Below, piece by piece: positions 13,098 to 24,622 of a stretch of DNA of 64,000 nucleotides. A program made the translations under genes and the position numbers. Origin of the DNA: Aselliscus stoliczkanus. Its lineage: Eukaryota > Chordata > Mammalia > Chiroptera > Hipposideridae. Positions within the stretch are counted from its first letter, which is position 1, and each line of letters opens with the position of its first letter. The notes beneath the pieces were generated by a model. That model had not been told where the DNA came from and did not search any database. It saw nothing but the letters and a program-made list of their open reading frames with translations. Location: positions 51,250,771 to 51,314,770 of the forward strand of contig CM066737.1 of NCBI GenBank assembly GCA_033961575.1, read 5' to 3'.

Positions 13098-13970
13098 TTA
13101 AAAAAGTCCTTTTAACATTTCTTGCAATGCTGGCTTGGTGGTAATGAATTCTTTAAGCTTATTCTTTTCTGAGAAGCTCTTTATTTCTCCTTCAATTTTA
13201 AGTGATAGCCGTGCTGGGTAGAGCAATCTTGGTTGTAGGCCTTTATTTTGTGTCACTTTGAGTATCTCCTGCCACTCCCTTCTGGCCTGCAGAGTTTCTG
13301 TAGACAAGTCAGCTGTTAGTCTAACAGGAGTTCCTTTGTATGTAACCTGCTGTCTTTCTCTTGCAGCCTCTAGGATTCTGTCTCTGTCTTTAACCTTTGC
13401 CATTTTCACTATGATGTGTCTTGGTGTGGACCTGTTTGGGTTCAGCTTGTTTGGAACCCTCTGCACTTCCTGGGCATGTATGTTGATTTCCTTCACCAGG
13501 GTAGGGAAGTTTTCAGTCATTATTTTTTCAAATACCTTTTCAACCCCTTCCTTCTTCTCTTCTCCTTCTGGTATCCCTATGATTCGAAGGTGGTTGCGCT
13601 TCATCTTGTCCCATAGGGCTCTTAATCTATTTTCATTGTTTTTTATTCTTTGGTCTTTTTGCTGTGCCAACTGGGTGAGTTCTGCTATTTTATCTTCCAA
13701 ATCGCTGATCCGCTCCTCTGCTTCATCTACTCTACTGGTGATTCCTTCGAGTGTGTTCTTCATTTCAGTTATTGTATTCTTTAGTTCTAACAGGTTGTTT
13801 TTTATGGTTTCTCTATCCTTCTTTATGTCCTCGCTAAATTCCTTAAACATTCTTATCATCAGTGTTCTAAACTGTGTCTCTGAAAGGTTGAATCCCTCTG
13901 TTTCATTTGGTTCCATTTCTGGAGGTTTCTTCTGATCTTTTACTTGTGACATGTTTCTTTGTTTCCCCAT
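13098..13970 (-). CDS. L1 ORF1 protein, intact frame
   Basis: 290 codons from the ATG of MGKQRNMSQVKDQKK, the same start context as the broken ORF1 copies in this window; an open extension upstream to 14048 is 5' UTR. Layout: short basic N-terminus, coiled coil (about residues 50-115, KNTLEGITSRVDEAEERISD, LEDKIAELTQ), RNA-recognition domain (LRIIGIPEGEEK, ENFPTLVKE), and C-terminal domain with RHIIVKMAK and ARREWQEI. L1 ORF1p is a trimeric RNA-binding chaperone that coats L1 RNA. Length is at the short end of the family's range. No stop or frameshift, in contrast with other L1 ORFs here. Confidence 0.88.
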   Translation of the reverse strand: MGKQRNMSQVKDQKKPPEMEPNETEGFNLSETQFRTLMIRMFKEFSEDIKKDRETIKNNLLELKNTITEMKNTLEGITSRVDEAEERISDLEDKIAELTQLAQQKDQRIKNNENRLRALWDKMKRNHLRIIGIPEGEEKKEGVEKVFEKIMTENFPTLVKEINIHAQEVQRVPNKLNPNRSTPRHIIVKMAKVKDRDRILEAARERQQVTYKGTPVRLTADLSTETLQARREWQEILKVTQNKGLQPRLLYPARLSLKIEGEIKSFSEKNKLKEFITTKPALQEMLKGLF

Positions 13971-14429
13971 TCTGGCTGTCGCTCTGGGATTGCTTTGATG
14001 TATTAGATAGATCACCAGGAGAGCCCTGGCTGGATCACGCAGGCACACAGCTCACGGCCCAACACTCCCAGGAGAACTCCCAGTCTCAGCCTGTCCCAAT
14101 CAGCCGCTCACAGATCAGGCCGAGCAGCCCGACAACCAATCACCAGCCTGGCAACTCTGCAAGCGCAGTGTGGAAAGCAGAGACCCAAGGCGGCTTGCGT
14201 GCTCCCGCGTCTCAGTGAGCAGCCTGTTGGAGTCGGATCACTCCCACTAGGCGTTTCCCTGGCAACACAGCACAAGCCGAACGGAGGGTGGGGATCCGAG
14301 GCGGCTCGCGCACTCCCGGGTCTCAGTGAGCCGCCGTAGGAGCCGGAGGGCACTGCCCTATGTTTCCCTGGCAACGCAGTATAAGCTGGGTGGAAGGTGG
14401 CCGCAGGCGCTCGCGCGCGTGCGCATGTA

Positions 14430-14448
14430 CGCACGCACGCACGCACGT
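14430..14448 (+). repeat. (CGCA)n tract in L1 5' UTR
   Basis: Short ACGCACGCACGC run within the CpG-rich 5' UTR of the ORF2-less L1. Confidence 0.8.
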
Positions 14449-15115
14449 ACTTCGCCAATTCCACCAGACCAATTAGGTCTTGGACCTGATCCTTCGTGGG
14501 AGGGCCCAAGCCCGACAAAATGGCGCCCTCCTTACACCACTCGAGTGCAAGCTCCGCACCACGGGAACAACAATCCAAAAACCTCCAGCCTTTGCACCAA
14601 AGGTGCTCAGCTCAGTCCGTCCCTGCAGGCTCCCGGCTCACACAGCCACTCCCTCCATCAGGAACCAGGTAAGTGCTCACCGGCGAGCAAGCCCGGGCGC
14701 CGGCCCCACTGATTCTCCAGCCACTCTTAGCCTCACCGAGCTGAGGAAAGAGAGTCCTTACTAATTTATTGCCGGCTATCTTAGAACTCCTCTTCCCGGC
14801 AAAGGAGCTCTGGGCTGGTGAGCTTGGGGTGCGGCCGGAGGGTCTCTCCCCCAACCAGACAAGCTTCCCACGGCTGGGGCTTCCCTCATGGGGCTCGCCC
14901 TCTCTCATCTCCGCCCGTCCTACCAGACCCGACGTGGCTTCCTCTTTAAGTTCTTCGTTTAGTGGTTCTGTTCCTCCAGTGTTCTGGGGACCTCCAGGGT
15001 TGAATGCTGTATAATTTGCTTGTAATTTTGGTGTGATCCTGGGAGGCAGTTAGCACAGCGTCTGTCTATTGCGCCATTTTACCGGAAGTCGGTAATTGTA
15101 ATTTTTAAAAATAAG

Positions 15116-15465
15116 TTTCACCGTTGTTTGGAACCATCTACAATTCAATTTACTTTATCGCACAAGCCATGAATAATGGTCTGAAAGAAAATGGACAGGC
15201 TAGTGCTGTGTGCCTGGTTCAGCATTCCAGAAACATGCAGTTCTATGGATTCAACCAGTTGATAAGAATAGATTCAAATGGAAAAGGAATTTCAGAATAT
15301 GTAATGCTGGACATCGACTGGAAAGAATGGGAACTCCATAGCGCTTACACTGTGGACATGGAAACAGAGATGCTATGGTTTGGAGGGACCCCCATTCACT
15401 CCCCTGCAGGCCCCCTTGAGCAGATGCAAAATGCTGGTTTGCAGAAGGCAAGATCTGCCAAGGAG
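15116..15465 (+). pseudogene. GUCY2F: GUCY2F exon E1: C-terminal extracellular domain, frameshifted
   Basis: The exon starts after AG at 15114-15115 with the codons for SPLFGTIYNSIYFIAQAMNN and ends before GT at 15466. The frame is open through FGGTPIH (about 15402). A net loss of four bases relative to the human gene, around 15408-15415, then shifts the frame. In the frame that matches the rest of the family (ADAKCWFAEGKIC) a TGA stands at 15417-15419 where human has Arg, consistent with a CGA to TGA change. An ORF2-less L1 ends only 10 nt upstream of the AG. The stretch TAATTTTTAAAAATAAG is a weak pyrimidine tract. The 145-codon frame seen here runs into the intron and is not a gene on its own. 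Confidence 0.9.
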
Positions 15466-16850
15466 GTAAGGAATGGAAAATCACTGGTAGTCAATTTAGC
15501 TCAGTTTGGGTTACAAGGGAAGCTCTTTAGGAGAAGGCATATTTTAATATTGGAACTCTGATAGCATCAATCATTTACATTCAGATGACATAAATAGCTT
15601 GGCACTCTATGTAGTTAATGTAAAATAATGACAATAAGAGGTACTTTGCAGTCTTGAATAATCATCCACAATTTAAAAGCTGCCCACACTTGTTTTTAAA
15701 AGGATTCCTCTCTCAGGAAGGGTACTCTAATAAGGAGAAGGTATGAGCCTTCTCCTCGGTCTTTTGTAGGCTGCAATTTTTTCCCCTGCTAGAAAGATCA
15801 TCTGTCCTTCCCCTGATATAACCAAATCCTGTTAAGTAGGTTCTACCACAGAAATGGCATATCTACACCTACTCCTTTCTGAACTCCCGTTGAACTAAAC
15901 AAGCCTGTGCCTCACAGCTTAGCACAAAATTGCTTTCAATTGTTTTTGTGTGTGTGTATATTAATTGTATCTCCCCCTCCCAAATAGACTGCTCTTAGGG
16001 GAAGGGACCATAGCTAATAATTCTTATGCCTTCACCCCCAACTGCCCAGCATAGTTGGCATCCAATAAATACTTGCAGTTTGATTGACTGATGGAACGCC
16101 TCTAGTTTGTGGAAGAGGGGAAACTCCATCAAATCTCTGAGAGTCAGAGGGGAACTTTGGAAGGATCCATACTATTCCTGTGTAATACATCACACCTTTC
16201 TAAAACCAGATGCATATATTAGAAATGGACTTTGGTTTCTATTTTGCTTTAGCATGACATACCCACCTACCTCTTTACTCATGCCATCGTATATTTCCCT
16301 CTGAAATCTTAGAAATCCATCCAAATATTTAGATTTCCAGAGGCCAATTTACATCCTGATGGAAACACTAATTATCAAAACCAGGCTCACCCTTGAAGGA
16401 CAAGTGCTATTTTTACATCCATAACTCAAGAGGTCTACGTGATCAGGTGAATTAAAAAGGGTTTTTGTTTTATGAAGGCAACATAATACCCTTCACAGGT
16501 GAGATAGCATATTTATTCTCAAGAATTCTATTGCCATCCAACTTAAATTAAGGTACTCGAAGTTTTCCATTTGTGGACTTTTTCCTCCAAAGAAACACCC
16601 GGGTCAGCCTTAATTCATGTGATTTGTTATTGTCTGAGTGGTGAGTGCTTTTGCTTCAGAACAGTGAAATTGCTTTCTGTGTCCATAAAGTCAACAAGAC
16701 AGACTGTGCTGTAGAAAAATGGAATTAAGTTAGGTAGATGTGGCTTGATTTTAGAGTCACCAGAAAGCATGAGGAGTCGCTCTGTGGTGCCCTTTATTTA
16801 CAGCCTCTCTCGGATAATGCCATTCTTCCTCTTCCTCTCGTTCTCTGCAG
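15466..16850 (+). other. GUCY2F intron between E1 and E2
   Basis: About 1.4 kb of A/T-rich sequence. No SINE or LINE of recent type, no other exon. Bounded by good GT (15466) and AG (16850). Confidence 0.7.
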
Positions 16851-16935
16851 GCATCGATCTTGCCTTTGCCGTGATGGTCTGCCTTGCTTTGCTTATAGCC
16901 CTGCTGTCTATTAATGGATTTGCTTACTTTATAAG
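16851..16935 (+). pseudogene. GUCY2F: GUCY2F exon E2: transmembrane segment
   Basis: A good acceptor (TTCTCTGCAG) and donor (AG|GTACAT) flank 85 nt. They encode GIDLAFAVMVCLALLIALLS followed by INGFAYFIR, the single hydrophobic membrane-spanning helix of a receptor guanylyl cyclase. The frame is intact and the phase joins correctly to E1 (split Gly codon) and E3 (split Arg codon). No lesion is visible in this exon. Confidence 0.92.
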
Positions 16936-19900
16936 GTACATTTTTGGTTTTTTTATATATAAAAATATAAGGCCATAATAATCTTGTTAATATTGATTTC
17001 CAGGAAGTCATATTATAGTACAATTGCCTCATTATATGACCCAGTGATTTTCTTTTTTCTATAGTGATTTACCATCCCTACTGGCCCCATTTAGGGTGAA
17101 GTGTTTTCATGATACCAAGAATTACTTCCTCAGCTTTGTTGTCAGTGTTGTTGCCCGTGAGTAGATCTGGCTCTCAACACTATTGTGAAATAAGAGAAAT
17201 GGTTCTTTAGGGCCTCTCTATTCCTCATCTGTACTCCCTTTTCCACTAGCAGCATCTCCTTATAACCTTCTCCTTCCCCAAATGGTATCAACTTGTAGGG
17301 ATGGAGTTGAGGTATTTTAACACGTTTCAAGAATTAGGCAGACTTTGGCTAGAATCCAAGATCTAGGGATAATGGTACTAACTCACAGGATTGTAATAGG
17401 GATTAAATCAACAAAAGTAAGTAAACCACATAGAACAATATCTGATTCATGGTAGGTGCTAAACAAATGGTAAATTTCGACTCTTTCCCAGGAATATGGG
17501 AGTCTCCCTGCTGAGTGTTGGGAGCCCAGAATCCTCACTTTGATAATCATGCCTTTTGCCCAGGGTATCATAGTCAAGATTTTTACTGTCCATCTTCCTT
17601 GGAAAAAAGCTATCCTAGCTAATCATTAACATCATCATTATTATCAACTCTTTGTCTTCCTCCCTAAGATCCCTTAATAGTTAACCAACTACTCTGATTA
17701 ACTAATTCAGGACCTGGAATAAATGGCTGAAGAATGCTTAATATGACACCCTATTCTTATAATCTTTGCATTTTAACAGTTGGATCCCCCCATGTTAGGA
17801 TGATTTTGGGAAAGTGAAACATAAATCAATTACAACCCTCCCACTTTATCCCTTCCACCCTGCAAACCATACCTTTGTTATCACTTTGTATCACCTGACA
17901 AAAATGTGACATGAACTTGGTAGAGAATGGAGTGGAGCTATTTTGGTGAGTTTTGAGAAAAAAAAATGTCTTGAGTATATTAAGCAGCTGTGTAAATTTG
18001 GACAAGATGCTAAACCTTTCTTGGACAGAATTTTCTCATTTGTAAAACAAAGGAATTGAATCAGATGATCTTTAAGAACACTTCCAGCTCTCATATTCTA
18101 ATGAATCTGTGAAACCCTGGATTTAAACTATCACAGGTATTACTCTTAATGTTTAATATGTTGGCATTGCTGTGAAAAAAACACCACTATTATAAAATCT
18201 TCCCAGTATTAGAAACTTGGTAAAGCAGAGTAGTAGTAGGTAGCTTATGAATTGGTAAAACACACTTGATAAAATTAAGGTTTTCTTTTAATTTCTGTGG
18301 CTGTGACATATCCCTACTCAGAACAGAAATTTAATGTTTTTAAGTTAGCTGCTGCCAAGGAATATAGTATTTAATTAACATCATTAGATATTTAGTGAAA
18401 AGAAATATCATTCAATCAAAAAGCTTCCCCTCTAGGGAGATTTGAGGGGTAATAGGCTCTGACTACCCAATGCCAGAACATCCCATGGCAAACTGAAAAA
18501 AGGGGTCACTCAGCTACTTATGTTAGTTGTCACCTCTGCCCTGCTCCCTTACCCCAAATAACTGGTTTTATTGGTTTTTCCAGTTGAATGAACTGGTTCT
18601 TTGGGCTTGGAGTGAGCCCAAATTGCAATTCTTGGTAAGAGAAGTGAAAAAATATTATGGAGTTCGGGGGTGGGAAATTTGTTTGGAGTTCGTGGGCTGA
18701 AGGGAAACGAGTGGAGAAGAAAATGATTGGAGAAAGACATGGTTAGAGATTAAAATGAGTGTAAAGGGACATGAGACATGAGTTGGAGACAACTGGTACT
18801 TCAAGTGGTCACAGACAACTCAGAGATGGGAGAGAAGCACATCATTTTCCAGAGTCACTTGGTCTTTGGTTCCTTAGTTAACAAAGCACAAAAGATGCCT
18901 TCTCTTTGCTGCCTAACATCCCTCTCTCTGCCCACCAAGGCTGCAATCAGAAGAGCTAAGTAGCTGATGAGTTTCTGTAATAGATGGTGATTACTTGCAG
19001 GAGAGTGACTCTCTATTCCTTCATTTTCTGTGTTTTGATTGTTTAAGTTTTTTTCAGAATGAAAGACAGGCAAATAACCCAACCACACCAAAACAAGGGA
19101 TTCTTTGAACTCTGCTTTTCTCCCTCATCTGAACAAGATTGTCTCCTCTTTCTATAAAGCTCTCCTGTGCTTTGTAATACTAATGATGATAATGATAATA
19201 ATGAGCCCTTACACTGTCATAGTGCTTCATGCTTTTCTGAGCACTTTCATATACATTATCTCATTAGATTTTCAAAACAACTATATAAAAGTGAGTAATG
19301 CAAAGACAATTATCCCACTAAATAGATAAGGACACTGCAGCATGAAGAGTTAAATTATTTATCCAAGGTCATCTGGCTAATTAATGACAGAATGTGCACT
19401 ACACCCCAGGTCTTTGGATTGGGAGTCCAATTCTCTTTCTACTTGAGTGTATTATGTAGCATGATTATTTTGACAGGTGTGCCTGCTTTAAGACAATTCA
19501 CTACACATATGAAACAGATAAGTTAGGGAGTGATACTTTACTTTGCCAAAAGATTCATGTGCTCTACCCAAGAATTCACTACAGGGCTCTTTTAATTTTC
19601 TCTGCAGGGCAGCAGCTCCCACAGTGATAAGGGACATATTTGTTGGCAGACAATTAGAAACACATTAATTGTTTACAAACCTGTGGAATCACTGAGGAAA
19701 ACTGACTGGGTTGCTGGTACTTAAAGCTACAGTGACACTGTAGACTTCTTAGAGCACCTTGACAAAGCACTTTGTTTCAATGCTTGTTTACCCCACTCTG
19801 GCACTCAGCTTTAATACATGGTGACCATTAAGGGATTATGGAAAAAGTGAAGCCAAACTCTAGCTACCAGAGCCCTCAAGACAAAAAAAAAACAAAACAA

Positions 19901-20791
19901 CCACATGGACTAATCCAAGGTTCCTTCCAGGTCCTCAAATTGCTTAGTCAGCTCAACTGAGATTACCAACCTGGCTGTGTGGGTAGACGTCGTAAACTCG
20001 TACATGTCTACTAACTGATTTTTAGGAAATAACTACATTAACTCCATATTAATGGGCACGCTTGGAGAGAATCAGGTTTAAACTGTGTCTATGTAATGCT
20101 CAGACAAGAGACCAATTTAGTAAATTAAAAAAAAAAAAGCCAGTCAGTCCACTTGTTTGGAATCATGTAGATAAAGCAACCAACTGATTGAATTTTTTCA
20201 CTTTTCAACCTGTTGCTTTGGCAATGCATACATGTAACTTTGCAAGACAAGTGGTCTTGTGAACAGAAATCTGGACCCGCGACCAGGGACTGAGGATTTG
20301 GGTTCCAGCTCTGCCTCAGGCTGGGGGAATCTCACAAAATTTGCTTAATTTTGTTTTGTTTCTTTAGGGTGTTTTTGTTTCTATAAAATGGAGGTTAATG
20401 ATTCTTGGTTCTGGTTTTATTAGAATATATACAATGGCATATGAGAAAAGGTGTTGAGTTATTTAAAAGTATTGAGAGGTGATGCTTTTGAATGTGTCCT
20501 TGATGTGGGAATATCATTTTTTGGTCTCAGGTACCATCCCCATGCAGCATCCTCATCCCTCCTTTTTGATGTCTCTTCAATAGCATTTTCATTTTGCTCT
20601 TTTGGTCTTTGTAACTGCAAGTTGTGAGGACTACGATTGCTGTTTCTCTTTGCCATGGGTACTATGGTAAAGAACCATGTGACTTTATTCTCTCAATAAT
20701 TTTGTATATTTTTAAACTACTATCTAGGGAAAATTACCCTGGGTTTGCAAAACATCCAGCCCCCTGTAAACCTCTGATATACTTGTTTCAG
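16936..20791 (+). other. GUCY2F intron between E2 and E3
   Basis: About 3.9 kb. Only ancient repeats: MIR-like at roughly 17960-18110 and 19195-19440 (ACATTATCTCATTAGATTTT, TTTATCCAAGGTCATCTGG). No retrocopy and no other coding block seen. Confidence 0.6.
19195..19440 (-). repeat. MIR relic
   Basis: Typical core words: CACTTTCATATACATTATCT, GATAAGGACACTGCAGCATG, CCAAGGTCATCTGGCTAATT. Orientation is inferred. Confidence 0.6.
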
Positions 20792-20890
20792 ACATCATAT
20801 AAATAAAATCCAGTTGATTAAAGGACCCAGCAGAATTCTACTGACTTTGGAAGATGTGACATTTATCATTCCCCATTTTGCCAGTAAGGA
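20792..20890 (+). pseudogene. GUCY2F: GUCY2F exon E3: juxtamembrane, donor site lost
   Basis: After the acceptor CTTGTTTCAG the exon reads HHINKIQLIKGPSRILLTLE then DVTFIIPHFASK, close to human GUCY2F, with two Arg to His changes at its start. The exon should end two bases after the AAG at 20886-20888 and be followed by GT. The sequence there is AAGGAAAGG, with no GT at the expected place. An old hAT-type element begins about 25 nt downstream. Reading frame open; splicing out of this exon looks impaired. Confidence 0.85.
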
Positions 20891-21072
20891 AAGGATCTTC
20901 CCTTTCTCTTGCTTCACTGTCCAATATGGTATCCACAAGCCACAAGTGACTACTGAGCACTTGACATGCGGCTAGTCTGCACTGAGATGTGCTGTAAGAG
21001 TAAAATACACACTAGATTTAGAGGACTTAGTATAAAAACATGTAAAGCATCTCATTAAATTACAAATATATA

Positions 21073-21226
21073 CAGTAATACCTTGGTTTGCGAGTATAAT
21101 TTGTTCTGGAAACAAACTACATGTATTGCAAGACATCGCTCATTTACCAAGTTAAAAGGTATTAGAAATGTTTGCTCATCTTGTGGAAAACTCACAAACC
21201 GTTACTCTCAATCCAAGGTTTTATTG
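21073..21226. mobile_element. Mariner-like MITE
   Basis: Inverted ends CAGTAATACCTTGGTTTGCG and (reversed from the right) CAATAAAACCTTGGATTGAG, flanked by TA on both sides. Non-coding. Confidence 0.75.
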
Positions 21227-21332
21227 TATATTAATTACATGTCAAAATGATAATACTTTGGATATATAGGGTTAAATCAAGTCTATTATTAAAATTAATC
21301 TCACCTCTTTCTTTTTTTTTCTTTTTTTATTT

Positions 21333-21433
21333 TTTTTTTGAGGGCAGTATCACTGGCCCTCACATGTGGGTCCTGAACCGGGGCCGCTGGCGTCCCAAGC
21401 CAGCACTTAACCATCGCGCCATTCGGTCGGTCC
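21333..21433 (-). mobile_element. Short tRNA-derived SINE
   Basis: T-rich run, then GAGGGCAGTATCACTGGCCC to GCGCCATTCGGTCGGTCC, inserted in the old hAT element. Confidence 0.88.
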
Positions 21434-23063
21434 TCTTTTTTGTTTTTAATGTGCCTACTAGACAACTTAAAATTACATATGTCACTCGTGTTATATTTCT
21501 AATTGGATAGTGCTATCTTAGAACAGTTTTGCAGCAGTAATGCAGTGTACTTTGAGCAATAATATAGCTTTGACTTCATATATCCCTTCCTTGTAGTTTG
21601 GATTCAACGTTTGATTCCTAGTTTCTCAAGGGCAAAGGTACAGCTTTTTTTTTTTTTTTTTTAATGTTAGCCCATAACACCTGACATGGTGCTGATAGAA
21701 GTTTTTTGAATGAATCAACTAGTGAAAGACAGTTGAGTTTCACCTGGTGTTCTGTTCTGAATGTGATTTTGTTGTAACTGGAGATCTTCATTGAGTCCTC
21801 TAGTATGTCCTGGCTCTGTGCTAGAGATGGCATGTAGTCCTTGTCCTCAAGGAGATTATAGTCAAGTCAGAGAGACAAATCATACAACACAAGAAAGTCA
21901 ATAGACACCATATTGCACAAAAGACACTAGAAATATGGTAGAACTTCAGAGGAGACAGATCAGCGGAGAAAGTCTTTTCACAGACCCAATACCAAAGCTG
22001 TGTCTTAAAGAAGGAAGAATAGGATTTGTCTAGGTCACAGTTCACAAACTGGTAACCATTTTTGTTAGACCTTTATGGTTATAAAAAACAGTAGCCAGAA
22101 TTTTGAAATTGTGAGATCACACATGAAAATCTGGATTTTTGAGTGTTCTTTAAAGGTTGGAATATATCTATCAACCTTGGGTATCATTGTAACAATTCAC
22201 TGGAACTTAGTGCCATTTTTGGAAGAGGGATACTCCCTGCAGTTTGACACAGTTCTCATCACTCTCTGTTGTCTTATATTCAGCCTATTTCATCAATTCA
22301 TCAGTTTGTATTACCTGCCTGGCCCCTATAGGCATCGTAGGCAGAGAAAACAGCATAAACAAAAGCTTGGGAAAGAGAAATATGTGGGGAAGTGTTTTGT
22401 CGAATGTAGCTAGGAATGGGAGAGTGTGCCTCTCTGTGCCCAGTCTGTGTGGCCAAAATAAAGACATTGGTCTTTGCAATTTCTCATATGGTGGTGGCAG
22501 GATATAAGGAGAGGGTGAAAACACATCATATCGTCCCCATGTGCTATTTACATTTGCTACAGTAGTGTACCAGATCTGAGAATTAATTATGTCTTTAACC
22601 ATTTGCCTAAATGTGATACTGAAAGGTGTACTTTAACTACTTGGCTGGGTGGGAACGGATTCACATGGTAATAGCCTACACAGATGGAATCAAATAAAAT
22701 GTTCAGCTGTTTGGTCTAATTCTCAATCACAACCCTCTCACTCTTAACTTGTTTAAATCATCAGATTCTTTTATAAGGTTGATATCATATTACTGGAAAT
22801 ATATTGCTGAACACCAAAATTATCACTCTTGGCTGAAAGCTACATTCCACCGTCATGCCATAAATACTGATTAATTTTAGCCTCTAGTTTTGAAGCCACC
22901 AGAGGACTCTGGGACTCATTGTGGTTGAATTTGTCTAGATTTGCCACACTAATATGCCTTGTATGAAATGTCTCACCTCAGTTAGAAAGGGTAGATACTG
23001 AAGTGCAGGCTTTCTCTAAAGCAATCTCAATAGGTAACACAATACTATAAAAACAAGTGTTCA

Positions 23064-24609
23064 TACCCTGAGTAATATTTTTACTGATATATCCCCTCAG
23101 GCAAGGGAAATAAAAGAAAAAAATGAACATATGGGATTACATCAAACTTAAAAGCTTTTTCACAGCAAAGGAAATCATCAATAAAACAAAAAGGCAGCCT
23201 ACTGAATGGGAGAAGATACTTGCCAACGATATACTGATAAGGGGTTGATATCCAAAATTTATAAAACACTCATGAAACTCAAGACCAAAAATAAAAGAAG
23301 AAACCCAATTGAAAAATGGGCAGAGGATATGAAGAAGCATTTCTCTAAAAAGGACAGACAGATGGCCAACAGGCATATGAAAAAATGTTCAACCTCACTA
23401 ATCATCAGACAAATGCAAACAAAAACCACAATGAGATACCACCTCACTCTAGTCAGATGGCTATCATCAACAAATCAACAAACAACAAGTGCTGGCAGCG
23501 GTGTGGAGAAAAGGGAACCCTGGTGCACTGTTGGTGGGACTGCAAATTGGTGCAGCTATTATGGAAATCAGTATGGAGGTATCTCAAAAAACTGGAAATG
23601 GAACTGCCATATGACCCAGCAAATTCCACTCTTGGGTAGCTACCCAGAGGAATCCAAGATGCTAATTCGAAAAAATATATGCACCCCTATGTTTATTGCA
23701 GCACTATTTACAATAGCCAAGACTTGGAAACAACCGAAATGCCCATTGGCAGATGACTGTATTAAGAAACTGTGGTACATTTATACAATGGAGTATTACT
23801 CTGCTATAAAGAATGAAATCGTGGGCCGGCCGAATGGCTCAGTTGGTTAAGAGCTCGTTCAAGAGTGCAAGCTGAGCTCTGAGCAACAGCGGTTCGAGGC
23901 CAGCCCGAGCTGAGTTGCCGTTGAGCTGCCAACAGGTGGCAGGATGGCTCAGCTAAAAAGAAAAAAAAAAGAATGAAATCGTACCATTTGCAACGATATG
24001 GATGGATCTAGAGACTATTCTGTTAAGTGAAATAAGTCAGTCAGAGAAAGACAAATACCATATGATCTCCCTTATATGTGGAATTTGAAAAACTGAATGA
24101 ATGAGCAAAGTAAACAGAAACAGTCTCATAGATATAGAGGAAAAACAGGGTTGCTAGTTGGGTGGGGGATGGGGATGAGGGCGAAGGGGAAGGTATTAGA
24201 CAGTATAAATAGGTAACTACAGTATTGTCACAGGGATATGAAAGACAGTTTGGGGAATATAATAATGTTGTAAAAATTTTGTGGGGTGTCAGATGGTCAC
24301 ATGTCTTGTTAGGGAGACCACTTCATGGATGGAGTAGAGGCTTGATCACTGCAGTTTATACCTGAAACTGATGTTGTATAATATTGTATGCTAACTGTAA
24401 TTGAATATATAGATAGTAATGGGATGTGGATTATACGGGAGGGAGTCAAAGGAATTGTAATAGATAGGATGATATGGGGGGAGGAGTGGGTTGGAGAATT
24501 GGGGGAGGGGTTTGTCACTTTGAGGGGTAAAAAGTATAACTATTGCACTGTGTTGTACACCTGAAGCTAATAATAAATACTTAAATAAATAAATATACCT
24601 GCTGTAAAC
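23064..24609 (+). mobile_element. 5'-truncated LINE-1
   Basis: Contains the last part of ORF2 ([39 protein letters not shown]) and the 3' UTR, ending in an AAATAAATAAAT-type tail. Exact duplication AAACAAGTGTTCA at 23051-23063 and 24610-24622. A SINE interrupts it at 23823-23967. Confidence 0.9.
23823..23967 (+). mobile_element. tRNA-derived SINE, third type, inside L1
   Basis: Begins GGGCCGGCCGAATGGCTCAG, has TTAAGAGCTCGTTCAAGAGT, and GCCAACAGGTGGCAGGATGG before an A tail. Duplication AAAGAATGAAATCGT at 23808-23822 and 23968-23982. Confidence 0.92.
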
Positions 24610-24622
24610 AAACAAGTGTTCA

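Larger units (their letters stand above)
12288..15090 (-). mobile_element. ORF2-less LINE-1 (HAL1-like) inserted beside GUCY2F E1
   Basis: Flanked by exact 16-bp copies GGTAATTGTAATTTTT at 12272-12287 and 15091-15106. On the minus strand: GC-rich 5' UTR (15090-13971), intact ORF1 (13970-13098), a short junction, then L1 3' UTR to an A tail near 12290. ORF2 is missing; only about 30 nt of it (around 13030-13062) remain. It therefore resembles the HAL1 kind of ORF1-only element, or a recent internal deletion. The insertion lies 10 nt upstream of the E1 splice acceptor, so it separates the acceptor from whatever branch point it once used. Confidence 0.9.
20915..21510. mobile_element. Old hAT-type non-autonomous DNA transposon, interrupted twice
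   Basis: Begins CACTGTCCAATATGGT and ends ATTGGATAGTGCT, imperfect inverted ends of the Charlie/MER kind. It is split by a mariner-type MITE (21073-21226) and a short SINE (21333-21433). Its left end is about 25 nt past GUCY2F E3. Confidence 0.65.

Noticed and set aside
15124..15561. A 145-codon frame as a complete small gene
   Set aside because: It is the GUCY2F E1 exon running past its donor into the intron, and its ATG is internal to the exon-derived frame.
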